In this document: in pieces, positions 1-5,054 of the stretch
Position numbering within the stretch: position 1 is the first letter of the stretch
How the letters are laid out: each line of letters opens with the position of its first letter
Assembly: GCA_903941145.1 (NCBI GenBank)
Contig: CAJANQ010000462.1
Coordinates: 1 to 5,337 of the forward strand
Source of the DNA: an uncultured Actinomycetes bacterium
GTDB taxonomy: Bacteria > Actinomycetota > Acidimicrobiia > Acidimicrobiales > Microtrichaceae
Reading direction: 5' to 3'
Length of the DNA: 5,337 nucleotides
Notes under the pieces: generated by a model
What the model saw: the letters and a program-made list of their open reading frames with translations, nothing else
The model's database searches: none
Told to the model about the DNA's origin: nothing
Translations under genes and position numbers: made by a program

Positions 1-277
1 CGGCCAGGGCGAGCGCGACCTCGGCGAGCGACGGTCTGGCGTCGGGGTGCTGCTCGTAGTGCAGCCGGAGGGCCTCCTCCATGACCACCGTCTCCAGGGA
101 GCTGCGCAGCGCGGCTGCGGTCATGTGCGTGGTCGACGGCGCGGCACCGAACTGTGCGACAGCCAGTGCAGCGGCGTCCCTCAGTGCAACGGGCAGCCGC
201 ATCGACGTGTTGACGGTCTCGCCGTCGTCGGAGTCGAGCAGCCGGTTCATCTTGTCGAGGGCCTCGAGCGCGTTCAT
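1..277 (-). CDS. Possible ribbon-helix-helix-like DNA-binding protein, partial
   Basis: The first 92 residues are visible; the gene runs off the left edge. The start is the ATG at 277, with no Shine-Dalgarno site but a promoter-like element ending 7 nt upstream. The N-terminus is MNALEALDKMNRLLDSDDGE, followed by TVNTSMRLPVALRDAAALAV, which looks like the beta strand and first helix of a ribbon-helix-helix (CopG/Arc-like) protein: alternating residues, then R-L-P, then a helix. Further helices follow (TAAALRSSLETVVMEEALRLHYEQHP), ending in ARPSLAEVALALA. I do not recognise a named family; the class is inferred from pattern only. The palindrome in the promoter supports a DNA-binding role. It seems to be its own transcription unit, separated by 155 bp from the pilus operon. 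It could also be an antitoxin-like protein or simply a hypothetical. Confidence 0.6.
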   Translation of the reverse strand, partial: MNALEALDKMNRLLDSDDGETVNTSMRLPVALRDAAALAVAQFGAAPSTTHMTAAALRSSLETVVMEEALRLHYEQHPDARPSLAEVALALA

Positions 278-284
278 GCCCGAG

Positions 285-312
285 TGTGTACCACGTAGGC
301 GTGGTACGGCAA
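285..312 (-). promoter_or_regulatory. Candidate promoter of the left-hand gene, possibly leaderless
   Basis: On the minus strand TTGCCG (312-307) and TACACA (290-285) are separated by 16 nt, like -35 and -10 boxes. The -10 box ends 7 nt before the ATG at 277, where transcription would begin, giving a leaderless or nearly leaderless mRNA. This agrees with the lack of any Shine-Dalgarno sequence before that ATG. The -10 match is only moderate. Confidence 0.4.
288..307. promoter_or_regulatory. Perfect inverted repeat, candidate operator
   Basis: GTACCACG and CGTGGTAC form perfect 8-bp arms around a 4-bp spacer (TAGG on the plus strand). The repeat covers the whole spacer between the candidate -35 and -10 boxes and ends 10 bp before the ATG at 277. 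A dimeric repressor bound here would block RNA polymerase. The gene it precedes looks like a small DNA-binding protein, so autorepression is a natural reading. The repeat is seen directly; its role is inferred. Confidence 0.6.
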
Positions 313-354
313 GCAGCTCCAACTGCAGGCAGGGCGAGCCGGGACCCGTCGAAC

Positions 355-392
355 TCCCGTGGTCGGGCCTCGGGTGCATCCCGTGGTTGGGC
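355..392. repeat. Imperfect 14-bp direct repeat pair
   Basis: TCCCGTGGTCGGGC at 355-368 and TCCCGTGGTTGGGC at 379-392 differ at one base. They start 24 bp apart. They lie in non-coding DNA upstream of the candidate promoter, so they might be an activator or repressor site, but in GC-rich DNA chance is not excluded. Confidence 0.5.
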
Positions 393-432
393 ATTGGCTC
401 GCTGCGGTTCACTGGTCTGCCGCCCTCCGGTG

Positions 433-1278
433 CTACTCGCCGGGCAGGTCGAGGATCTGGCCAGGGTGGATCAGGCTCGGGTTGCCTGGCTCTACGAACC
501 GAGATGAGTTCGCGTCGATGAGCAGCAGCCAGTAGCGCAGGATCGGGCCTCGCCGGGGGTCTGCCATCACCTGCCGCTGGGCGATCCGCCACAGGTTGTC
601 GCCCGGCCGGACCTCGACGGTCGGAGTGGTCGACGGGTCGGGCTGCCACGGGACTTTGGCAGGGCTGGCCTGTTCTGGTGTCGGCAGGTCTGTCGGCGGC
701 GCTGTGCCGGGCGTCGTCGGGGTCGGCGCGGGCGTGGCGACCGATGTCGGCGTCGGTACCAAGCTGGTGGTGGTCGTGGCCAGGGCGGTCGTCGTCGTGG
801 TGCTGACCGTCGTGGCGGGACGGCGGACCAGCTCGACCACGGGCCGTGTGGCGACGTCGTCGCCAGCACTGGCCCCGCTGCCGGTCGATGCTGCCGCCGG
901 TCCGCCTGACAGGAGCGAGACCGTTGCAATGAACGCAGTCACTACAGCCGGCCACTGGTCGGAACTTGCCGGCAACTTCCCTCGACGGGTGGCCACTGCG
1001 ACCGCAGCGCCGGCACCTACCGTGACGACGGCCAGCGCGCAGACCAGGACGAGCGCCACCGGCGTCACGATTGCCGCCACAAGTTCGTCAGGCTCGTGCC
1101 GGGAGGCCCATCGGTCCCAGGAGTCCGTCCCGCTCCACACCTCGGGAGGTTGCAGGACGCCAAGACTGTGGGCGAGCCCGGCCGCAACGGCACTGAGCGC
1201 CGAGACCCACGTGCCCACCACTACCAGCGCCTCCTGCCGGGTGGTCGGGGTCGAGACCGGGTCGGCGTCGAAGATCAT
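433..1278 (-). CDS. Multi-pass membrane protein with C-terminal LysM domain
   Basis: The protein has 281 aa. The ATG at 1278 overlaps the previous stop (ATGA) and has GGAGGAA just upstream. There are probably three membrane segments (about 17-40, 66-96 and 111-130), with basic ATRRGK between the last two. A Thr/Pro/Ala-rich linker follows (about 152-220, with runs of Thr). The C-terminus (about 220-280) is a LysM domain: VEVRPGDNLWRIAQ, then YWLLLIDANS, and PGNPSLIHPGQILDLPG, the last matching the closing strand of LysM. LysM binds N-acetylglucosamine of peptidoglycan, so the C-terminus should be outside, tied to the wall through the extended linker. As last gene of a Tad operon it may fix the pilus machine to the wall or help it cross. 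Similar membrane-LysM proteins occur in other actinobacteria, some with BTAD regulator domains; none is seen here. Confidence 0.82.
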   Translation of the reverse strand: MIFDADPVSTPTTRQEALVVVGTWVSALSAVAAGLAHSLGVLQPPEVWSGTDSWDRWASRHEPDELVAAIVTPVALVLVCALAVVTVGAGAAVAVATRRGKLPASSDQWPAVVTAFIATVSLLSGGPAAASTGSGASAGDDVATRPVVELVRRPATTVSTTTTTALATTTTSLVPTPTSVATPAPTPTTPGTAPPTDLPTPEQASPAKVPWQPDPSTTPTVEVRPGDNLWRIAQRQVMADPRRGPILRYWLLLIDANSSRFVEPGNPSLIHPGQILDLPGE

Positions 1279-2618
1279 GCGGGTTCCTCCGTCGGATCTG
1301 GAGCGGGCAGCGGTCCGTCGCCCACCGGGTACTCGAAGGGCGGGTCTGTGGTGCTCGGTGCAGGGAACGACGGACTCGCTGGTACCGGGCGGGGCCGGTC
1401 CGTGCCGACCCGTGGGGGCGTGGCCGCGGGCGGGCGGTTCGTGGCGCGGCTCGACGTCGGTACCGATGTCGATGAGGGCGTTGCTGCCGGCTCCGTCGAG
1501 GCCACCGGCGGTGCACCTGCGGTCGTGCTGGGGGGCGCTGGCTCGGGCGGCGCCGTGGTCGTCGGCGCTGCCGATACTGCGATTTCCACCGGCACGGCGG
1601 AACCGTCGGACATCGTGGCGATCGGGGTCGCACAGCCGTCGGCCGTAGTGCGCGTGGTCAGCGAGGCTGCTCCGGGGAGGTTTCCTATGGGGACGGTCCG
1701 AACGGCATGTGCACCGTCAGGGACCCGTGGCGCCACGAACAGCTCTCCTGTGGTGGGGCGGAGCAGCAGCAGTTCGTCGTCGCCGTCGCAGTCAAGGTCC
1801 ACGACGACGTGCTCGTCGCCCGGGAGTCCCACCCGGACCCGGCCGGGCGGGAGCGTGGCCGCGGTGTCTGGACCCGGCGCTGGGCGAAGGCCAGGCCCCT
1901 GCGCTGGGCCAGCGTCCCGTCCCGTCCAGGTCCAGGCCCCGACGAGCAGCGCAGCGGTGCCGAGCACCCCAGCGGCAGCAAGCCATCTGCGCCCTGAGGG
2001 ACGGCGGCGCTCGTAGCGGTCGGCCAGGTCCGACTCGATGGCAGCGGCGACGTCGAGCAGGTCCTGGTCAGCCGCCCCCACGGCACGGCGGACCACTTGG
2101 GCGGCCCGACGTCGATTCCGGTCGCTCTGGTCGGCATCGAGCTGGTCGGCCACGTACAGCAGCGTGGCGAACGTGGCGCTCCGGTCGGCCGTGACGAGCT
2201 GGGGCGCGGCCACGAGCGGCTGTGCCCGCCCGAGCGAGCACAGTGTCGCCCGGCCCCGGCCGCCGACAACGACGTGGTCTGGGTCGAGCGCGCCGTGCCC
2301 CCATCCGGCCCGGTGCAGCGCCACCACGCTCCTGCAGGTCGCCGCCGCGGCGCGAAGTGCGGTCCGCGGCGGCAGGTGTGCCGCATCGGCGAGTGTCGAC
2401 GAGCCGGCGTCCAGGGTCAGGAGTTCGACCTGGCCGCCGGTCGAACGGCAGTCGACCAGGTCGACGACCGGCCCACCGGCGAGCGCCCGCAGCACCTCTG
2501 CCTCGCGCTCGACCGTGTCACCGTCGATCTCGTCCCGCCGCTTCACGACGAGCGGGACCTCCGGCGTGTCGACCGGTTCGGTCGGAGGCGGGTGGAGCCG
2601 TCGTCGGACCGCCGTCAT
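1275..2618 (-). CDS. Membrane protein with degenerate kinase-like domain and outside calcium-loop-like domain
   Basis: The protein has 447 aa. The ATG at 2618 overlaps the previous stop (ATGA); an ATG at 2645 would add 9 residues. Residues about 20-200 resemble a protein kinase or aminoglycoside phosphotransferase-like fold: VPLVVKRR (Lys26 as a candidate beta-3 lysine), EREAEVLRAL (possible alpha-C Glu), LLTLDAG hinge, and HGALDPDHVVV (108-118) where HRDLKPxN is expected. The catalytic Asp is Ala110, and the DFG place reads SLG (128-130), so it is probably a pseudokinase. Basic residues then lead into one membrane helix (about 212-231). Outside lies a domain of about 90 residues with DLDCDGDDE (274-282), like the calcium loops of FG-GAP/VCBS repeats, and two Cys (277, 329). 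The tail (350-447) is rich in Pro, Thr and Ser. It could sense a signal outside or regulate the pilus. Role unproven. Confidence 0.7.
   Translation of the reverse strand: MTAVRRRLHPPPTEPVDTPEVPLVVKRRDEIDGDTVEREAEVLRALAGGPVVDLVDCRSTGGQVELLTLDAGSSTLADAAHLPPRTALRAAAATCRSVVALHRAGWGHGALDPDHVVVGGRGRATLCSLGRAQPLVAAPQLVTADRSATFATLLYVADQLDADQSDRNRRRAAQVVRRAVGAADQDLLDVAAAIESDLADRYERRRPSGRRWLAAAGVLGTAALLVGAWTWTGRDAGPAQGPGLRPAPGPDTAATLPPGRVRVGLPGDEHVVVDLDCDGDDELLLLRPTTGELFVAPRVPDGAHAVRTVPIGNLPGAASLTTRTTADGCATPIATMSDGSAVPVEIAVSAAPTTTAPPEPAPPSTTAGAPPVASTEPAATPSSTSVPTSSRATNRPPAATPPRVGTDRPRPVPASPSFPAPSTTDPPFEYPVGDGPLPAPDPTEEPA
1284..1290 (-). promoter_or_regulatory. Shine-Dalgarno site of the LysM gene
   Basis: GGAGGAA ends 5 nt before the ATG at 1278 and lies inside the 3' end of the kinase-like gene. 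It supports the start that overlaps the upstream stop by 4 bp, and suggests good translation beyond coupling alone. Confidence 0.75.
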
Positions 2619-3070
2619 GGCCGCAACCGCCCTCTGGCCCGGCACGACACGGTGGTGCGCCCGGCGCCGCCGGGGAGCAGCCGGAACACGAGCTGGCGCA
2701 CGTCCACGGTGGTGGCGACGTCGACGGTGCCCGCGGCGGCGTCCCCACGCACCGCGGGAGGTCCGACCTGCTCGCCGATCCGGCGGGCCGGCGCGAGCCT
2801 GGCCAGCGCCACGCGCCGCGCTGCTGCCGGGTCGAGCCGGACGGTCCCGTCGAGCTGCACGGCCCGGGCGTCGACCATTCCGGCGGCGTCGTCGGCGGCC
2901 GCCGCGCAGATCGCGAGCAGCCGGCGCTGTGCCGCATGCAGGACAGCGCCGTCGACCGCGACGGTCCCGAGTCCGAGCACGACGAGCATGCAGGCCGGCA
3001 CCATCACGAGCGCGGTGCCCCGTTCACGGCGTCGCGCACACCGTGCGGGCAGGGTCGTAGGCCGGTCCAC
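2615..3070 (-). CDS. TadG / Rv3655c-type TadE-like membrane protein
   Basis: The protein has 151 aa. The start is GTG at 3070, set by AAGGAGG 6 nt upstream; this makes a 47-bp overlap with the previous gene. A basic leader (about 1-18, with ARCARRRERG) precedes one membrane helix (about 19-40, TALVMVPACMLVVLGLGTVAVD), then a helix with HAAQRRLLAICAAAADDAAG, and an outside part of about 85 residues. RRRERG plus a membrane helix plus a helix ending A-A-A-x-D-x-A-A resembles the actinobacterial TadE-like proteins beside Tad/secretion ATPases (Rv3655c type) and the N-terminus of TadG. It is probably a minor pilin or assembly factor. There is no Glu at +5 after G18. It is shorter than a full TadG. 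The stop overlaps the next ATG by 4 bp. Confidence 0.72.
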   Translation of the reverse strand: MDRPTTLPARCARRRERGTALVMVPACMLVVLGLGTVAVDGAVLHAAQRRLLAICAAAADDAAGMVDARAVQLDGTVRLDPAAARRVALARLAPARRIGEQVGPPAVRGDAAAGTVDVATTVDVRQLVFRLLPGGAGRTTVSCRARGRLRP

Positions 3071-3500
3071 GGAGCACCTCCTTGTGGGCGTCGACGAGCT
3101 CATCTGCAACGGCGACCACCTCGGTGGTGCCGAACCGGTGGCCGAACGGGAGCCGTAGCTGCGGAAGCGTGGCGCGCAGCTCGACGTGGGCGTTGGCGCA
3201 CGGGCCGAACCGGGTGGGGTCCGGCGCGGCTATCCGGAGGGTCCGGAGCGGCGTGCCGCGTTCGGCCAGTAGCCGTCGCGCTGCCGACTCGGCAGCAGTT
3301 GCAGCGGTGCCGGCGTCCCGCTGCTCGGTGTAGGTCCGTAGGTACTCCCTCGCTGCGTCGTCCATCGCCGCCCGTGAGTCGACGACTCCCCACGCTGCGG
3401 AGAGGACCAGCGTCATGGTGACGAGCACCAGGACGCCGAGCGCCAGGACCTCGACGCCGGCCACAGCGCCCAGCTCGCCGGCCGCAGGGCGGCCCCTCAC
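3024..3500 (-). CDS. TadE family pilus assembly protein
   Basis: The protein has 158 aa and starts with GTG at 3500, which overlaps the previous stop (GTGA) and has GGAGGG 7 nt upstream. A short leader (about 1-11, RGRPAAGELG) is followed by one membrane helix (about 13-38, AGVEVLALGVLVLVTMTLVLSAAW) and then VDSRAAMDDAAREYLRTYTEQRD, a helix typical of TadE proteins after the membrane part. The rest (about 65-158) would lie outside and holds two Cys (101 and 155) that could form a disulfide. Of the three pseudopilin-like genes here it is closest to TadE, because a Glu lies near the start of the hydrophobic helix (E17, +6 if cut after G11). TadE proteins act as minor pilins in Tad pilus assembly. 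The 3' end overlaps the next gene by 47 bp. Confidence 0.8.
   Translation of the reverse strand: MRGRPAAGELGAVAGVEVLALGVLVLVTMTLVLSAAWGVVDSRAAMDDAAREYLRTYTEQRDAGTAATAAESAARRLLAERGTPLRTLRIAAPDPTRFGPCANAHVELRATLPQLRLPFGHRFGTTEVVAVADELVDAHKEVLRGPAYDPARTVCATP
3077..3083 (-). promoter_or_regulatory. Strong Shine-Dalgarno site deciding the GTG start at 3070
   Basis: AAGGAGG, nearly the full anti-16S complement, lies 6 nt before the GTG at 3070 and inside the 3' part of the TadE-like coding region. It rules in this start over an upstream in-frame ATG at 3109. Confidence 0.85.
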
Positions 3501-3895
3501 CACGATTCCCTCCGGACGACCACGGTCCGGTCGACTCCGCCCACCACGGAGCCGCCGCCCACGACACGGGGGAGGAGGCCGAGCGACGGCGACCGGACAT
3601 GGACGGCGACGGCCTCGGCCGAGCTGCCGACCGACATCGACACCCTCTCCCCGAAGGGTCCGAGCGTCGAGCGCGCCCGCTCGACGACGAGGGCGTTCCT
3701 GGCCTGACTGATCTGGTCGGGCGGGAGGGCGGCGAGCTCGCGGGCGGCGTCCGACGCAGCGGCATCCACGGCCGACCTCGCCCAGAGGCCGATGCCGACG
3801 TCGGCGGCGAACGCCGTGAGCGACAGCAGCATGGCGACACCGAGCGCCGTGCCCAGCAGGCTCGAACCCCGTTGTCCTTCGCGGCGACGGGTCAT
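3497..3895 (-). CDS. TadE-like minor pilin / pseudopilin
   Basis: The protein has 132 aa and starts at the ATG that overlaps the pilin stop by 4 bp. A basic leader (MTRRREGQRG) is followed by one hydrophobic helix (about 11-36, SSLLGTALGVAMLLSLTAFAADVG), an amphipathic helical part (about 37-55, with SAVDAAASDAARELA), and an outside domain rich in Val and Ser up to residue 132. Basic leader plus Gly, membrane helix and an A-x-x-D-A-A-R-E-L-A helix are the layout of TadE/TadG-like pseudopilins, which prime or sit in the Tad pilus. The Glu usual at +5 is missing (G at that place if cut after G10). The ribosome site is weak, so expression probably depends on coupling to the pilin gene. The sub-family is not certain. 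Confidence 0.72.
   Translation of the reverse strand: MTRRREGQRGSSLLGTALGVAMLLSLTAFAADVGIGLWARSAVDAAASDAARELAALPPDQISQARNALVVERARSTLGPFGERVSMSVGSSAEAVAVHVRSPSLGLLPRVVGGGSVVGGVDRTVVVRRESW
3508..3513 (-). promoter_or_regulatory. Shine-Dalgarno site deciding the GTG start at 3500
   Basis: GGAGGG lies 7 nt before the GTG at 3500 and only 4 nt before a second GTG at 3503, so 3500 is the better start. That start also gives a GTGA overlap with the previous stop. Confidence 0.65.
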
Positions 3896-4098
3896 CGGCC
3901 GATCTGCTCGACCTGGGCCTTGGTCTTGTCGGTGGCCCCGCTGACCATCCCGTCGAACCCCTTCCAGAGCGCGATGCCGAGGAAGGCGACGATGAGGACC
4001 GCAATTGCTGTCGAGATGACCCCTTCGCCGCGTTCGGACCGTCGTCGGTGGCCGTTGCGGCGTCGGGGTGTCGTGCCGTCGTCGGGACGGTGATGCAT
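3892..4098 (-). CDS. Small Flp-like pilin candidate
   Basis: The protein has 68 aa. The start ATG at 4098 is set by AAGGAG 7 nt upstream. A basic leader (about 1-24, rich in His and Arg) ends in SERGEG, followed by one hydrophobic helix (about 27-47, VISTAIAVLIVAFLGIALW) and a short polar tail. Small size, basic leader, a glycine just before the helix and a place directly after tadC and before TadE-like genes all match a Flp-type pilin, the main pilus subunit cut by a prepilin peptidase and assembled from the membrane. The usual Glu at +5 after the cleavage Gly is absent: cleavage after G24 puts Ser at +5, and after G26 puts Ala there. The stop overlaps the next start (ATGA). It could instead be a minor pilin or a Tad-associated membrane peptide. 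Confidence 0.72.
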   Translation of the reverse strand: MHHRPDDGTTPRRRNGHRRRSERGEGVISTAIAVLIVAFLGIALWKGFDGMVSGATDKTKAQVEQIGR

Positions 4099-4105
4099 GG
4101 TGCTG

Positions 4106-4111
4106 CTCCTT
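4106..4111 (-). promoter_or_regulatory. Strong Shine-Dalgarno site of the pilin gene
   Basis: AAGGAG lies 7 nt before the ATG at 4098. It selects this start over the upstream in-frame ATG at 4263, which lies inside the tadC-like gene. It is one of the two best ribosome sites in the operon, as expected for a structural pilin needed in quantity. Confidence 0.85.
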
Positions 4112-4120
4112 GCAGTAGGT

Positions 4121-4140
4121 CGCGCCGGGGCTCCGGCACG
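4121..4140 (-). other. Intercistronic hairpin between tadC and the pilin gene
   Basis: An inverted repeat forms an 8-bp stem with a 4-nt loop: CGTGCCGG / CCGGCGCG on the minus strand, loop AGCC, with one G-U wobble. It lies in the only untranslated gap of the operon, 9 nt before the Shine-Dalgarno site of the small pilin gene. No U-tract follows, so it is not a canonical intrinsic terminator. It may be an RNA processing or 3'-end protection element that sets pilin expression apart from the platform genes. That role is inferred; the stem is seen directly. Confidence 0.6.
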
Positions 4141-4166
4141 AGGAGGGGGAGGCGGGCGCCATCCGG

Positions 4167-5054
4167 TCAGCCCTGCCCGGTGATCTGTGACATGGCACTG
4201 GCGAACGGCACGGCGAGGACGACGAGGCCCGGGACGAGCGTGGCGACGGTGACGGGGATCCACACGAGCTGGCCGCGCCGGGCGATCGACTCGAGCAGCG
4301 CCCGGTGGTGTTCGGCGCGGACCGAGCGGGCCTCGGCCGAGATGAGTTGGCCCAGGTCGCCGGCCTGCCGGTGGATCGTGAGCACCCTGACGAGCCGCTC
4401 GGCGCCGTCCACGCCGGTGGACCGTGCCCAGGCTGAAAGGGCGTCGTGCTCGGACTCGCCCTGCCGCAGCCGGCGCACGACCTGGGCGAAACCGTCAGCC
4501 ACGGCGCCGTTCCCGCGCTGCGCCAGCCGTTGCAGGGCCGCAGGGAGTGAATACCCGGCCGACAGGAGCATTCCCAACTGCTCTGCGACCACCGGCAGCT
4601 CGCCACGAACCTGCTCCGCCCGCCGGCGCGCCCTTGCGGCGAGGAGGAGCTCGTCGGCGACGAGGGCCCCGGCCCCGGCCACGGCCACGAGGACGACTGA
4701 CGTGGTCCAGCCCGGTCGTGCGGCGACGACAGCTGCTGCTGCGAGCAGTGTTGTCACCACCACGACGGAGAACCGTCGTGACCGGACGACGGCGGGCGGT
4801 GACGACACTCCTGCGCGTTCGAGCCGTTCAGCCAGCGTCCCGCGCAGACCGAGGACCGCGGCGAGCCGCTCGGCGGACTGGTCGACGAGCTGCTGGGCCG
4901 CGCCGGAGCCGGCAGTCGTGGGCGCCGTCTCGTCGGCTCGGTACGGGGCGAGCCGACGGTGCAGCGGCGGGGTCCGGAACCACGGCACCTGGTCGAGCAA
5001 CAGTGTCGCTCCGAGCCAGGCGACAGCCAGGTACATCGTCTCGACGGGGCTCAT
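4167..5054 (-). CDS. tadC: TadC-like pilus assembly platform protein (type II secretion F family)
   Basis: The protein has 295 aa. The chosen start is the ATG at 5054, which overlaps the tadB stop by 4 bp (ATGA); an in-frame ATG at 5114 would add 20 residues that lie inside the tadB-like gene. Layout: N-terminal membrane segment (about 5-21), a charged cytoplasmic stretch, two membrane segments (about 95-112 and 117-137), a cytoplasmic T2SF helical domain (about 150-255, with ELPVVAEQLGMLLSAGYSL, QGESEHDALSAWA and HRQAGDLGQLI), and a final membrane segment (about 262-288, IPVTVATLVPGLVVLAVPFA). The motif E-Q-L-x-x-x-L-x-A-G-x-S-L-P-x-A and the G-D-L-x-x-L-I stretch are typical of the T2SF fold. 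Length and topology suit TadC, partner of TadB in the platform complex. The Shine-Dalgarno region is poor, which fits translation by coupling. The following gene is 68 bp away. Confidence 0.93.
   Translation of the reverse strand: MSPVETMYLAVAWLGATLLLDQVPWFRTPPLHRRLAPYRADETAPTTAGSGAAQQLVDQSAERLAAVLGLRGTLAERLERAGVSSPPAVVRSRRFSVVVVTTLLAAAAVVAARPGWTTSVVLVAVAGAGALVADELLLAARARRRAEQVRGELPVVAEQLGMLLSAGYSLPAALQRLAQRGNGAVADGFAQVVRRLRQGESEHDALSAWARSTGVDGAERLVRVLTIHRQAGDLGQLISAEARSVRAEHHRALLESIARRGQLVWIPVTVATLVPGLVVLAVPFASAMSQITGQG

Larger units (their letters stand above)
278..432. other. Non-coding stretch between the tad operon and the left-hand gene
   Basis: These 155 bp separate the TAG stop of the LysM gene from the next start. 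The stretch holds an imperfect 14-bp direct repeat, a short hairpin (CGGG/CCCG at 371-383), a distant 7-bp inverted pair (334-340 and 396-402), and the promoter and operator candidates in front of the gene at 277. No intrinsic terminator with a U-tract is visible on either strand. The frame of the left-hand gene stays open here, with ATGs at 394 and 379, but neither has a Shine-Dalgarno site and the translated text looks non-coding. Confidence 0.6.

Noticed and set aside
152..1500. Repetitive GTC/GTG-rich tracts around 760-830 and 1500-1570 as tandem repeats
   Set aside because: They are the coding of Thr/Pro/Ala-rich linkers on the minus strand, irregular at DNA level.
596..1648. Long plus-strand open frame (350 codons) opposite the LysM and kinase-like genes
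   Set aside because: Its product is low-complexity and has no recognisable domain; the opposite strand encodes a clear LysM domain. It is open because of high GC.
2097..3421. Overlapping plus-strand open frames (353 and 399 codons)
   Set aside because: Arg/Pro/Ala-rich translations with no domain, antisense to the kinase-like and TadE/G-like genes, which have ribosome sites and overlaps that fit.
4121..4140. Intrinsic terminator after tadC
   Set aside because: The stem is good but has no U-tract on the minus strand, and the following gene belongs to the same pathway.
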